Shown here piece after piece: positions 39,907-48,719 of a DNA stretch of 58,690 nucleotides. Made by a program: the position numbers and the translations under genes. The notes under the pieces were generated by a model, which was not told the DNA's origin, searched no databases, and saw only the letters and a program-made list of their open reading frames with translations. Numbering within the stretch: the first letter of the stretch is position 1; every line of letters begins with the position of its first letter. The stretch is from NCBI RefSeq assembly GCF_029213205.1, contig NZ_JARGNH010000021.1, forward strand, positions 1 through 58,690. The letters are read 5' to 3'. The DNA comes from Pseudooceanicola sp. (GTDB lineage: Bacteria > Pseudomonadota > Alphaproteobacteria > Rhodobacterales > Rhodobacteraceae).

Positions 39907-41298
39907 GTGACTCTGGACGCGACCGAATGGGATGTGATCGTTGTGGGCGGCGGCAATGCGGCCCTCTGCGCGGCGATCGAGGCGGCTGAGACCGGCGTCT
40001 CGGTATTGATGCTGGAGGGCGCACCAAAACCCTATCGCGGCGGCAATTCCCGCCACACCCGCAATTTTCGCTGCATGCACAGCGGGCCGTTGTCGGTGCT
40101 GACCGATAGCTATGGCATTGACGAATATTACGATGACCTGCTGCTGGTGACCAAGGGGCGCACCGACGAGGGGCTGGCGCGGCTGGCGATTGCCACCTCT
40201 GAGGATTGCCTGCCCTGGATGGAAGCGCATGGCGTCCGGTTTCAGCCCTCGCTGTCCGGCACCTTGTCGCTGTCGCGCACCAATGCCTTCTTCCTCGGTG
40301 GCGGCAAGGCGCTGGTGAATGCCTATTACAATTGCGCCACCGATCTGGGTGTCACCGTCGCCTATGAGGCGCAGGTGCGCCATGTCGAGATTTCCGGCAA
40401 CAGATTCGAATCGGTCGAGGTCGAGATCGGCGGTGAAACGCTGCGAATCCGGGGCAGGGCCGCGGTGCTGGCCTCCGGCGGGTTTCAATCCGACATCGAT
40501 TGGCTGGCCCGGGCCTGGGGCGAGGCGGCGCGCAATTTCCTGATCCGCGGCACCCCCTATAATCGCGGCGTGGTGCTGAAAGACATGCTCGATCAGGGCG
40601 CCGAAAGCGTTGGCGATCCGACCCAATGCCATGCGGTGGCCATCGACGGGCGGGCACCGAAATTCGACGGCGGCATTGTCACCCGGCTGGATTGCGTGCC
40701 GTTTTCGGTGGTGGTGAACAAGAACGGCGAACGGTTCTATGACGAGGGCGAGGATGTCTGGCCGAAACGCTATGCGATTTGGGGTCGGCTGGTGGCGGCG
40801 CAGCCCGATCAGGTGGGCTATTCCCTGATCGACGCGAAAAGCCGCGATCTGTTCATGCCTTCGGTGTTTCCGCCGATCGAGGCCGGCAGCATCGGCGATC
40901 TGGCCGACAAGATGGGCCTGCCAAGGGCCGAGGTCGAGGCGACCGTCGCCGCCTTCAACGCCGCCTGTCGGCCCGGGGATTTCCACCCGACCGAGCTGGA
41001 CGGGCTGGCCACCGACGGGCTGGAGCCGGCCAAGACCAACTGGGCCAGGCCGCTGGATACGCCCCCCTATTACGGCTATTCACTGCGCCCCGGGGTGACC
41101 TTCACCTATCTCGGGCTCAAGGTCGACGACACCGCGCGGGTGACCGGGTCGGGCGGGCTTTATGACAATGTCTGGGCCGCCGGCGAAATCATGGCCGGCT
41201 CGATCCTCGGGCAGGGCTATCTGGCCGGGTTCGGGATGACCATCGGTACCGTATTCGGACGCATCGCAGGACGAGAGGCCGCCGCCCATGTCGCTTGA
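39907..41298 (+). CDS. tcuA: FAD-dependent dehydrogenase, TcuA-like
   Basis: A 463-residue flavoprotein of the fumarate-reductase/succinate-dehydrogenase-like FAD family, closest in form to tricarballylate dehydrogenase TcuA. I start at the GTG of 39907 because GGGAGGA lies just upstream. Motifs: DVIVVGGGNAALCAAIEAAETG, then YRGGNSRHTRNFRCMH, and a C-terminal AAGEIMAGSILGQGYLAGFGMTIG. It overlaps the TcuB-like gene by 11 nt, which strongly supports the TcuAB pairing. The substrate may be tricarballylate or a product of the upstream acyl-CoA genes. Confidence 0.8.
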   Translation: MTLDATEWDVIVVGGGNAALCAAIEAAETGVSVLMLEGAPKPYRGGNSRHTRNFRCMHSGPLSVLTDSYGIDEYYDDLLLVTKGRTDEGLARLAIATSEDCLPWMEAHGVRFQPSLSGTLSLSRTNAFFLGGGKALVNAYYNCATDLGVTVAYEAQVRHVEISGNRFESVEVEIGGETLRIRGRAAVLASGGFQSDIDWLARAWGEAARNFLIRGTPYNRGVVLKDMLDQGAESVGDPTQCHAVAIDGRAPKFDGGIVTRLDCVPFSVVVNKNGERFYDEGEDVWPKRYAIWGRLVAAQPDQVGYSLIDAKSRDLFMPSVFPPIEAGSIGDLADKMGLPRAEVEATVAAFNAACRPGDFHPTELDGLATDGLEPAKTNWARPLDTPPYYGYSLRPGVTFTYLGLKVDDTARVTGSGGLYDNVWAAGEIMAGSILGQGYLAGFGMTIGTVFGRIAGREAAAHVA

Positions 41299-42364
41299 CG
41301 AATTCCAGAACGCCCCGATCGACGAGGCGCGCCGCCAGCTCGAAATCTGCAACGCCTGCCGCTATTGCGAAGGCTATTGCGCGGTGTTCCCGGCGATGAC
41401 CCGGCAAAAGCAATTCGCCAGCGGAGATATCACCCAGCTGGCCACCCTCTGTCACAATTGCCGCGGCTGCTATTACGCTTGCCAATACACCGCGCCGCAT
41501 GAGTTCGATCTGAACCTGCCGCAGGCCCTGGCCGAGGTGCGGGCAGAGAGCTGGCAGGCGCTGGCCTGGCCGATCGGCTTTGCCCGGCTGTTCCAACGCA
41601 GTGGGCTGGCTGTGGCATTGGCCTTTGTCGTCGGTTTTGCGCTGCTGTTCTGGCTGGCGCGGGCGTTGCCGAATGGCGGCGGTGAGGGCTTTTATGCCCA
41701 GCTGTCCCATAACGCGCTGATGGCGATCTTTCTGCCGGCGTTTTTGCTGCCACTGGTGGCGATCATCGTCGCCCTCAGGCGCTATTGGGCGCTGGTTGGC
41801 GGCGGACCGATCCGGGCCCGGCACCTGCTGTCGGCGCTGCATGATGCGGCGCGGATGCGCAATCTGGACGGCGGGCAGGGGCAGGGCTGTAATTTTGAGG
41901 TCGAGGACCGGTTTTCCGGTGCGCGCCGGTCCGCGCATCAATTGGTGATGTGGGGCTTTCTTCTTTGTTTTGCAGCAACTTCCGTTGCGACATTGATGCA
42001 TTACATGATGGGCTGGCACGCGCCCTATGCCCTGCTGACCCCACCCAAGATCCTTGGGGTGCCGGGGGGTATCATGCTGGTGGTCGGCACGATCTGGCTG
42101 GCGCGGCTGAAGCGCCGCGCCGATCCGGAGCTGAGCGCGAAATCGGTCGCCAGCGGCGAGATGGGCTTTGTGGCGCTGCTGTTTCTCACCGGGGCCAGCG
42201 GGCTGGCGCTCTACGCCGCGCGGAACACGGGTGCAATGCCATTGCTGCTGGCGCTGCATCTGGGCGCGGTGTTCAGCTTTTTCCTGCTGATGCCCTATTC
42301 CAAGATGATCCACGGCTTCGTGCGCCTGGCGGCGCTGGCGCGGGATGCACAGGATCGCAGCTGA
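41288..42364 (+). CDS. tcuB: TcuB-like iron-sulfur membrane electron-transfer protein
   Basis: A 358-residue protein that reoxidises the TcuA-like flavoprotein and passes electrons to the quinone pool. Two cysteine clusters near the N-terminus (CNACRYCEGYC and CHNCRGCYYAC) should bind two [4Fe-4S] centres. The rest has about six hydrophobic segments, for example LAFVVGFALLFWLA and LMAIFLPAFLLPLVAIIVAL, as in TcuB/CitB. Overlaps tcuA by 11 nt and ends 1 nt before the convergent ArsR gene. Confidence 0.85.
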   Translation: MSLDEFQNAPIDEARRQLEICNACRYCEGYCAVFPAMTRQKQFASGDITQLATLCHNCRGCYYACQYTAPHEFDLNLPQALAEVRAESWQALAWPIGFARLFQRSGLAVALAFVVGFALLFWLARALPNGGGEGFYAQLSHNALMAIFLPAFLLPLVAIIVALRRYWALVGGGPIRARHLLSALHDAARMRNLDGGQGQGCNFEVEDRFSGARRSAHQLVMWGFLLCFAATSVATLMHYMMGWHAPYALLTPPKILGVPGGIMLVVGTIWLARLKRRADPELSAKSVASGEMGFVALLFLTGASGLALYAARNTGAMPLLLALHLGAVFSFFLLMPYSKMIHGFVRLAALARDAQDRS

Positions 42365-42808
42365 TCATCCGGGCAGGGTGGCTCCGGCTGTTGCGGTTTC
42401 GTCTTTCTGACAGAAGAGATCATAGACCACTTCCATGATCCGGCGCGGACGGTCGTCGGCCAGGCTGTAATAGATCGCCTTGCCGTCGCGACGTGTGGTG
42501 ACCAGCCCTTCCAACCGCAACCGCGACAATTGCTGCGACACCGCCGCCTGCCGGGCCGACAGCAGGTATTCAAGCTCGGTCACCGATTTCTCGCCATTGG
42601 CGAGATGGCAAAGGATCATCATCCGCCCCTCATGGCTGATCGCCTTGAGGAAAGCGGAGGCATGGCTGGCATTGTCGACCATGCGGCCCATGTCATCAAT
42701 ACCGGCGTTTTCGGCAAAGACCTGTGGCCGGGTTTGGTCCGCGCCCGAGGTGGCGTCCGGTACGGTGGTCTGGTCATCGACTGTCATAGGGCGGTCCTGA
42801 ATATACAT
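42365..42808 (-). CDS. ArsR-family regulator with SqrR/BigR-like cysteine pair
   Basis: A 147-residue winged-helix repressor. The HTH is SVTELEYLLSARQAAVSQQLSRLRLEGLVTTRRDGKAIYYSL. Two cysteines, in MILCHL and DLFC, are 66 residues apart, the same distance as the sulfide-sensing pair in SqrR (Cys41/Cys107) and BigR (Cys42/Cys108). This suggests a persulfide-sensing repressor. Start: the ATG at 42808 (MYIQDRP) is given; the one at 42787 (MTVDD) has AGGA upstream and is equally likely. No sulfide-oxidation gene is adjacent. Divergent from the RsmB-like gene. Confidence 0.82.
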   Translation of the reverse strand: MYIQDRPMTVDDQTTVPDATSGADQTRPQVFAENAGIDDMGRMVDNASHASAFLKAISHEGRMMILCHLANGEKSVTELEYLLSARQAAVSQQLSRLRLEGLVTTRRDGKAIYYSLADDRPRRIMEVVYDLFCQKDETATAGATLPG

Positions 42809-42934
42809 CTCTTCGTTTTGCTCGGCGCGCCGCGATCCGCGAAGCGATCCGCAGCGGTCCCCGTGTGACACCAAGACAGCAAGGCAGCAAGGCAAGCGGT
42901 TTTTTCCGGGTGTCGCACTGATTGGCACCAACAT

Positions 42935-42950
42935 AATCCAATATTTGAAT
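42935..42950. promoter_or_regulatory. candidate ArsR/SqrR-type operator
   Basis: AATC-N8-GAAT in an AT-rich island upstream of the ArsR gene. It matches the SqrR consensus ATTC-N8-GAAT, as I recall it, at seven of eight positions. Assignment is tentative. Confidence 0.35.
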
Positions 42951-43068
42951 TTATCAAGGTGGCATCGCGCCGGTGAACAACCCGCGCCGGGGCCGATGGA
43001 TCCTCCCGCACCCCCGACAGTGACACGCTTGCGATACCCTTCGTCGCTGCGGCGCGCTATCCAGAGGC

Positions 43069-44235
43069 ATGACACCTGATGCCCGAATCGCCGCCTCTGC
43101 TGAACTCCTCGATGAGATCGCCCTCGGGCGGCCTGCGGCGCAGGTGCTGATCAACTGGGCGCGCAGCAATCGCTATGCCGGGTCCAGCGACCGGGCAGCG
43201 GTGCGCGACCATGTCTATGACGCGCTGCGCCGCCGTCGCAGCGCCGCCGCACGCGGGGGCGGCGACACTGGCCGCGCCCTGATGATCGGGCTGCTGCGCG
43301 AGGCCGGGCGCGACCCGGAAACCGTCTTTACCGGCATTGGCCACGCCCCCGCGCCGCTGACACCAGAAGACCGCCAGCACTGGCGCGAGCCGGACAGCGA
43401 CGCCGAGGCCTGCGACCTTCCCGACTGGTTGCGTCCCGAGCTTGAGCGCGGCTTTGGCGCCAATTGGCCCGATGTCGCGCTGGCGCTGCGCGACCGCGCG
43501 CCGGTCTGGCTGCGGGTGAACCCGCGCAAGGCCAATCTGGATGAGGCGGTCGCGGCACTGGCAGAGGACAGCATCACCGCTTTGCCCGAGGCCCATGTGC
43601 AAGGCGCCCTGATGGTCACCACCGGGCCCCGAAAAATCGCCACCAGCCGGGCCTATACCACTGGAATGGTTGAGATTCAGGATCTTTCCAGCCAGGCGGT
43701 GGTCGCAACGCTGCCGCTGGCTGACGGACAATCGGTTCTGGATTATTGCGCCGGCGGCGGCGGCAAGACCCTGGCCATGGCCGGGCGGGCCGCGGCGCGG
43801 TTTCACTGCCATGACGCGCTGCCGCGGCGGATGGCTGATCTGCCCGCCCGCGCGGCCCGGGCCGGGGTAGAAATCACTACCCTGGCACCCGCGGATCTGG
43901 CCGCGTCCGGCCCCTTTGATCTGGTGTTCTGCGATGCGCCCTGTTCCGGCAGCGGCTCCTGGCGTCGCGATCCGGAGGGCAAGTGGGCCCTGACTGCTGA
44001 GACCCTGGCCGAACGCACCCGGCTGCAGGACGATATCCTGAACGCCGCTGCACCGCTGGTGGCCCCGCAGGGCGTGCTGGCCTATGCGACCTGCTCGCTG
44101 CTCAGCTGCGAAAATGAGGACAGGATCGCGGCGTTTCAGGCCCGGCATCCCGAATGGCAGGCGGTGTTTTCCCGGCAACTCGACCTGTCCCGGGGCGGCG
44201 ACGGCTTCTACATCGCACACTTGACCCGCAAATAA
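43069..44235 (+). CDS. RsmB-like RNA (cytosine-5) methyltransferase
   Basis: A 388-residue SAM-dependent m5C methyltransferase of the RsmB/NOP2 family, probably acting on rRNA. SAM-binding motif LDYCAGGGGKTLAMAG, motif IV with the base-releasing cysteine in CDAPCSGSGSWRRDP, and motif VI with the catalytic cysteine in YATCSLLSCEN. The N-terminal region resembles the NusB-like domain in shape but is short, so the exact target base is unclear. Confidence 0.85.
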   Translation: MTPDARIAASAELLDEIALGRPAAQVLINWARSNRYAGSSDRAAVRDHVYDALRRRRSAAARGGGDTGRALMIGLLREAGRDPETVFTGIGHAPAPLTPEDRQHWREPDSDAEACDLPDWLRPELERGFGANWPDVALALRDRAPVWLRVNPRKANLDEAVAALAEDSITALPEAHVQGALMVTTGPRKIATSRAYTTGMVEIQDLSSQAVVATLPLADGQSVLDYCAGGGGKTLAMAGRAAARFHCHDALPRRMADLPARAARAGVEITTLAPADLAASGPFDLVFCDAPCSGSGSWRRDPEGKWALTAETLAERTRLQDDILNAAAPLVAPQGVLAYATCSLLSCENEDRIAAFQARHPEWQAVFSRQLDLSRGGDGFYIAHLTRK

Positions 44236-44275
44236 CCCTGCCGATAATCGAAAAATCTGCCTGGCCCGGTCCATG

Positions 44276-44290
44276 TTAAGCCCGGATTAA
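44276..44290. promoter_or_regulatory. CtrA-type box upstream of cckA
   Basis: TTAA-GCCCGGA-TTAA, the TTAA-N7-TTAA spacing of CtrA binding sites, 54 nt before the cckA start. The 3' half lacks the final C of the full consensus TTAAC. CckA is the kinase at the head of the CtrA phosphorelay, so this would be feedback control. Confidence 0.5.
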
Positions 44291-44343
44291 TATCTTTGCG
44301 ACGAAATGATCGGGCCGAACCGTAACCAGATAGGGGGCGCGCA

Positions 44344-46659
44344 TTGGCTGATCTGACCGGCACCATCGGGCCGCTGACCCGCCTCTCGGTCGCCCTGTCG
44401 ACCCGCTTGCTGGTGTTTCCGGCGCTGGCGGTCGGATTGCTCTGCATCGCGCTGATCGTGCCGAGCCCCATGGGCGCCCTGGCGCTGTTCGTCGGGGCGG
44501 TGTCGGTTCTGGTGTCATTTTCGGTTCTGTCCATCGTCCTGCTCGTGCATCGCCAAAATGCGGCCGCGACCACCGCTGCCGTCGAATCCTTTGTCACCGA
44601 CGACGCCGCCAGCTGCATCGTGACCGACAAAGAGGGCGCGGTGCGGCACTGGAATGACGCCGCCAACCGCCGCTTCGGGCCGCCACCGCCAGGCGGTCTC
44701 AACACGGCACTGACCGAGATTCTGGCACAGCCTGCGGTCACGCTGCGCCGGATGCGCCTGCGCGCCGAAGATCAGGGCGCCGCGCATGAGGATGTGGTGA
44801 CCCGCTATGGTCAGGGCCGCCTGTCGGTGCACCGATTGCCCAATCAACAATTGCTGTGGAGATTTCAGGAATTTACCCCGAACCGACTGTTTCAGGACCG
44901 GCGCGATGGGGCGCTGCTGACCGTCGGGCGATCGAATTCCATCCTGCATATGAACGATGCGGCGCGGCGACTGATCCGCGGTCAGCCCAAAACGCTTGAA
45001 TCGCTGTTTGGCAAGTTGCCGCTGCGCTCTGGCGAAAAGCACGAGCTGCTCGGCACCGGTGGCGAACAGTACATTCGGGTGATCGACCTGGGCGAGGTCG
45101 GCGGGCGGCGCGATTTGATGCTGCTGGAGGCCGGGCCGCCGCATGGCGAAAAAAACGTGATGGATCTGATGGAGATTCTGCCGGTGCCGTTGTTGATGAT
45201 TGCCGCCGATGGCTGCATCAAATCGGCCAATGCACCGGCCCGTGACCTGCTCGGCTCCGACTGTCGGGAGGGCGCCCGACTGGCCGATCTGACCGAAGGG
45301 CTGGGCCGTTCGATCACCGATTGGCTGCGCGAGGCGGCGGCGCCGAGCCGGAGCGTGCATTCAGAATTCCTGCGCCTCAGCAATCCGGACCGCGAGACCT
45401 ATGTCCAGGTGACGCTCAAGAAGATGCGGCTGGACGGGCGCGATGTGTTGATCACGGTGCTGAGCGACGCGACCGAGCTGAAGACGCTCGAGGCGCAATT
45501 CGTACAAAGCCAGAAGATGCAGGCGATTGGCCAGCTGGCGGGCGGCATCGCCCATGACTTCAACAACCTTTTGACCGCAATTTCAGGGTATTGCGACCTG
45601 ATGTTGTTGCGCCGCGACCCCGGCGATCCAGATTATTCCGACCTGATCCAAGTGCATCAGAACGCCAATCGGGCCGCCTCGCTGGTTGGACAATTGCTGG
45701 CGTTTTCGCGCAAGCAGACCCTGCGCCCTGAAACCGTCGATCTGCGCGACACGCTGTCGGATCTGACCCATCTGCTGAATCGGCTGGTCGGCGAGCGGGT
45801 GACGCTCAGCCTGCGCCACGACCCGCTGTTGCAGCCGATCCAGGCAGACAAACGTCAATTGGAGCAGGTGATCATGAATCTGGTGGTGAATGCCCGCGAC
45901 GCGATGTCGGAGGGGGGCGAAATCACCATCGTCACTGAAACCCTGCGCCTGACCGAGCCGCTGAAACGCGACCGGGCCGAGGTGACGCCGGGCGAATATG
46001 TTTCGGTCAAGGTGATCGACAGTGGCCACGGCATTGCCCCGGATCAGCTGAACAAGGTGTTCGAGCCGTTTTTCACCACCAAGCGCATAGGCGAGGGCAC
46101 CGGGCTGGGCCTGTCCACGGTCTATGGGATCGTCAAACAGACCGGCGGCTATATCTTTGCCGACAGCACCCAGGGCAAGGGCAGTTGCTTTACCCTGTTG
46201 TTCCCGGTGCGCGAGGTCGAGTCCGAGGTGTTGATCGCCCCTGCGCCGCAGATCGACACGATCCTCACTGCGGACTCCCGCGGCGCCCGGCTGGCCCAGG
46301 GGGTGATCCTGCTGGTCGAGGACGAGACGCCAGTGCGCGCCTTTGCCAGCCAGGCCCTGCGCCTGCGCGGCTATACCGTGCTTGAGGCCGATTGTGCCGA
46401 AGCGGCGCTGCGCATCCTTGAGGACAGCGATCTCAAGGTCGATATCTTTGTCACCGATGTGGTGATGCCGGGCATGGATGGCCCCAGCTGGGTGATCAAG
46501 GCGCTGGAACAGCGCCCCGGCGTCCGGGTGGTGTTCGTATCAGGCTATGCCGAGGAAAAATTCAGCGCGGTGCAGGAGCAGATCCCGAATTCGGTGTTCC
46601 TGCCCAAGCCGTTTTCACTGACCGAGCTGACCGAGACCGTGCAGCGGCAATTGCACTGA
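44344..46659 (+). CDS. cckA: hybrid histidine kinase CckA
   Basis: A 771-residue membrane kinase/phosphatase that feeds ChpT and CtrA. Two N-terminal membrane helices (about 20-40 and 45-68) are followed by two divergent PAS-like regions, the HisKA dimerisation domain with His404 in [20 protein letters not shown], an HATPase domain ([20 protein letters not shown] and [10 protein letters not shown]), and a C-terminal receiver with Asp705 in [12 protein letters not shown] and the lysine in FLPKPF. The length is a little shorter than the Caulobacter protein. Translation starts at a TTG with AGGGGG upstream. The neighbours rsmB-like and recA are typical of the chromosomal core. Confidence 0.92.
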   Translation: MADLTGTIGPLTRLSVALSTRLLVFPALAVGLLCIALIVPSPMGALALFVGAVSVLVSFSVLSIVLLVHRQNAAATTAAVESFVTDDAASCIVTDKEGAVRHWNDAANRRFGPPPPGGLNTALTEILAQPAVTLRRMRLRAEDQGAAHEDVVTRYGQGRLSVHRLPNQQLLWRFQEFTPNRLFQDRRDGALLTVGRSNSILHMNDAARRLIRGQPKTLESLFGKLPLRSGEKHELLGTGGEQYIRVIDLGEVGGRRDLMLLEAGPPHGEKNVMDLMEILPVPLLMIAADGCIKSANAPARDLLGSDCREGARLADLTEGLGRSITDWLREAAAPSRSVHSEFLRLSNPDRETYVQVTLKKMRLDGRDVLITVLSDATELKTLEAQFVQSQKMQAIGQLAGGIAHDFNNLLTAISGYCDLMLLRRDPGDPDYSDLIQVHQNANRAASLVGQLLAFSRKQTLRPETVDLRDTLSDLTHLLNRLVGERVTLSLRHDPLLQPIQADKRQLEQVIMNLVVNARDAMSEGGEITIVTETLRLTEPLKRDRAEVTPGEYVSVKVIDSGHGIAPDQLNKVFEPFFTTKRIGEGTGLGLSTVYGIVKQTGGYIFADSTQGKGSCFTLLFPVREVESEVLIAPAPQIDTILTADSRGARLAQGVILLVEDETPVRAFASQALRLRGYTVLEADCAEAALRILEDSDLKVDIFVTDVVMPGMDGPSWVIKALEQRPGVRVVFVSGYAEEKFSAVQEQIPNSVFLPKPFSLTELTETVQRQLH

Positions 46660-46664
46660 TGTGC

Positions 46665-47258
46665 TCAGCCGATGCTGGCATAGAGATCAAATTCCGCCGC
46701 GCATTTGCGCCGGTATTTCTCGGCCACCTTGGCGGACAGATCCATCGGCATCTCGGGCGACACGTTTTCACGCCCCAGGGCGAGCTTGGTGTCCAGCGCA
46801 TTTTCCAGAAACGCGATCAGCGCCGGCTGGTCCTCATAGCGAAACAGCCGCGTCACCCGGGTGCCATTCGGTTGCGCCTCAAGGAATTTCGCCTGGCTGC
46901 CGACATCCGCATAGCCAGGCCGGTCGCCCCGGCAATAGCCGTCGACAAAATCGTCGAAACTGACCCCATGAGTCGCATTCGGCTTGCCCTCCATGAAGGG
47001 CCGCTGGCGGAATCGCCACCAGGACCCGAGCCAGGACACCGGCTCACGCATCACCGCGATCACCTCAAGCTCGGGCGCGACGAATTTCTCAAGCATCGGG
47101 CGAAAGAACCGATTGTAACGGTAAACCGGCGCATGTTTCAGCTCCGGCGGATTCTGCACCCAGATATCGGCCTGTGGCCCCAAAGCCGCTTCGATTGCGG
47201 TGGTGCCAGTCTTTGGCACCGAGAGGATAACCAGACGAGCCTTTGAAAAGACGAGCAT
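46665..47258 (-). CDS. sulfotransferase-like protein
   Basis: A 197-residue protein with the PAPS-binding sulfotransferase motif: ILSVPKTGTTAIEAALG at the N-terminus, and the 3'-phosphate-binding arginine/serine region VIAVMREPVSWLGSWWRFR. Similar short proteins are common in Roseobacters, acting on unknown acceptors, perhaps glycans. I use the ATG at 47258 (MLVFSKARLVIL) because the fold begins there. Divergent from recA. Confidence 0.8.
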   Translation of the reverse strand: MLVFSKARLVILSVPKTGTTAIEAALGPQADIWVQNPPELKHAPVYRYNRFFRPMLEKFVAPELEVIAVMREPVSWLGSWWRFRQRPFMEGKPNATHGVSFDDFVDGYCRGDRPGYADVGSQAKFLEAQPNGTRVTRLFRYEDQPALIAFLENALDTKLALGRENVSPEMPMDLSAKVAEKYRRKCAAEFDLYASIG

Positions 47259-47349
47259 TTTCCGTTGTTCCCGACGCAAGAGCCGCATTTGTCCGTTGTA
47301 AACTACTCCTTAACCGTGATGGACAACAGTGGAACATGGAAGAAATTGA

Positions 47350-47398
47350 TTGAAATGTTCTTCTTTTGGACCTATTCCAATCAGAACAAGAGGCGAAC
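47350..47398 (+). promoter_or_regulatory. recA promoter and SOS (LexA) box
   Basis: GAAC-AAGAGGC-GAAC (47384-47398) is an exact alphaproteobacterial SOS box (GAAC-N7-GAAC). It begins just downstream of a possible promoter: TTGAAA (47350-47355), 17 nt, TATTCC (47373-47378). LexA bound here would cover the start of transcription. Confidence 0.8.
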
Positions 47399-47458
47399 AT
47401 TAACGGGAATCGCCCCCGATTGCCAGCGCGCAGCGGGTGTGAAAAAAGGAAGTCAGAT

Positions 47459-48541
47459 ATGGCAACGGCAGATCTTTTGAGCATGGACAGCAAACGCGAC
47501 GCGAACAAACAAAAGGCGCTGGATTCAGCGCTGGCCCAGATCGAGCGTCAGTTCGGCAAGGGCTCGATCATGAAACTGGGTGGCGACAATGTCATCAAGG
47601 ATATTGAATCGACCTCGACCGGTTCTCTTGGCCTCGATATCGCCCTGGGCATCGGCGGCTTGCCGAAGGGCCGGATCATCGAGATTTACGGGCCGGAAAG
47701 CTCAGGCAAGACGACGCTGACCCTGCATTGCGTCGCCGAGGAGCAGAAAAAGGGCGGGGTCTGTGCCTTTGTCGATGCCGAACACGCGCTCGACCCGCTC
47801 TATGCCCGCAAGCTTGGCGTCGATCTGGATGAATTGTTGATTTCGCAGCCCGACACCGGCGAACAGGCGCTTGAAATCGTTGACACATTGGTGCGCTCGG
47901 GCGCGGTCAGCATGGTGGTGGTCGATTCCGTCGCCGCCCTGACCCCGAAGAGCGAGCTTGAGGGCGATATGGGCGACAGTTCGGTCGGCGTCCATGCCAG
48001 GCTGATGAGCCAGGCCATGCGCAAATTGACCGGCTCGATCTCGCGTTCGAACTGCATGGTGATCTTCATCAACCAGATCAGGATGAAGATCGGCGTGATG
48101 TTCGGCAGCCCGGAGACCACCACCGGCGGCAATGCGCTGAAATTCTATTCCTCGGTCCGGCTCGACATTCGCCGCATTGGCGCAATCAAGGACCGCGATG
48201 AGGTGGTCGGCAATGCCACCCGGGTTAAGGTGGTCAAGAACAAGGTGGCGCCGCCGTTCAAACAGGTGGAATTCGACATCATGTATGGCGAAGGCATCTC
48301 GAAAACCGGCGAATTGCTCGACCTTGGGGTCAAGGCCGGGGTGGTCGAAAAATCCGGGTCCTGGTTCTCTTACGGCGACGAACGGATTGGCCAGGGCCGT
48401 GAAAACGCCAAGACCTATCTGAAGGAAAACACCGCCATCGCCACCGAGATCGAGGACAAGATTCGCGCCTCGCACGGGCTGGAATTCGACGGCCACGGCG
48501 AGGCCGATGAGGCTGAGGACGACCCGATCCTCGACGAATGA
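47459..48541 (+). CDS. recA: recombinase RecA
   Basis: Forms the presynaptic filament on single-stranded DNA, catalyses strand exchange and promotes LexA cleavage. The 360-residue protein has the Walker [12 protein letters not shown], the catalytic [22 protein letters not shown] and the L2-loop [16 protein letters not shown], with an acidic C-terminus. I begin it at [12 protein letters not shown], which has AAGGA about 9 nt upstream; a longer in-frame extension overlaps the SOS box. Ends 65 nt before a strong hairpin terminator. Confidence 0.97.
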   Translation: MATADLLSMDSKRDANKQKALDSALAQIERQFGKGSIMKLGGDNVIKDIESTSTGSLGLDIALGIGGLPKGRIIEIYGPESSGKTTLTLHCVAEEQKKGGVCAFVDAEHALDPLYARKLGVDLDELLISQPDTGEQALEIVDTLVRSGAVSMVVVDSVAALTPKSELEGDMGDSSVGVHARLMSQAMRKLTGSISRSNCMVIFINQIRMKIGVMFGSPETTTGGNALKFYSSVRLDIRRIGAIKDRDEVVGNATRVKVVKNKVAPPFKQVEFDIMYGEGISKTGELLDLGVKAGVVEKSGSWFSYGDERIGQGRENAKTYLKENTAIATEIEDKIRASHGLEFDGHGEADEAEDDPILDE

Positions 48542-48606
48542 GCCCCGGGCGCCCGGCGCCTCGGCACAGAGCCATGTGTGCACCGATGCGGTGACGATCG
48601 AACAGG

Positions 48607-48628
48607 GGGCGGCCATTGGCCGCCCTTT
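48607..48628 (+). terminator. intrinsic terminator after recA
   Basis: GGGCGGCC and GGCCGCCC form a perfect 8-bp stem with a 3-nt ATT loop (48607-48625), followed by TTT. Confidence 0.75.
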
Positions 48629-48719
48629 CGCATTGCCGCAGCCAGGCTTGAACCTGTGGACATGGCTGGTCCGCCTCGCTACATCGGGCAGACGCCAGCC
48701 GCGAGTGAAAGTGCCTGAA

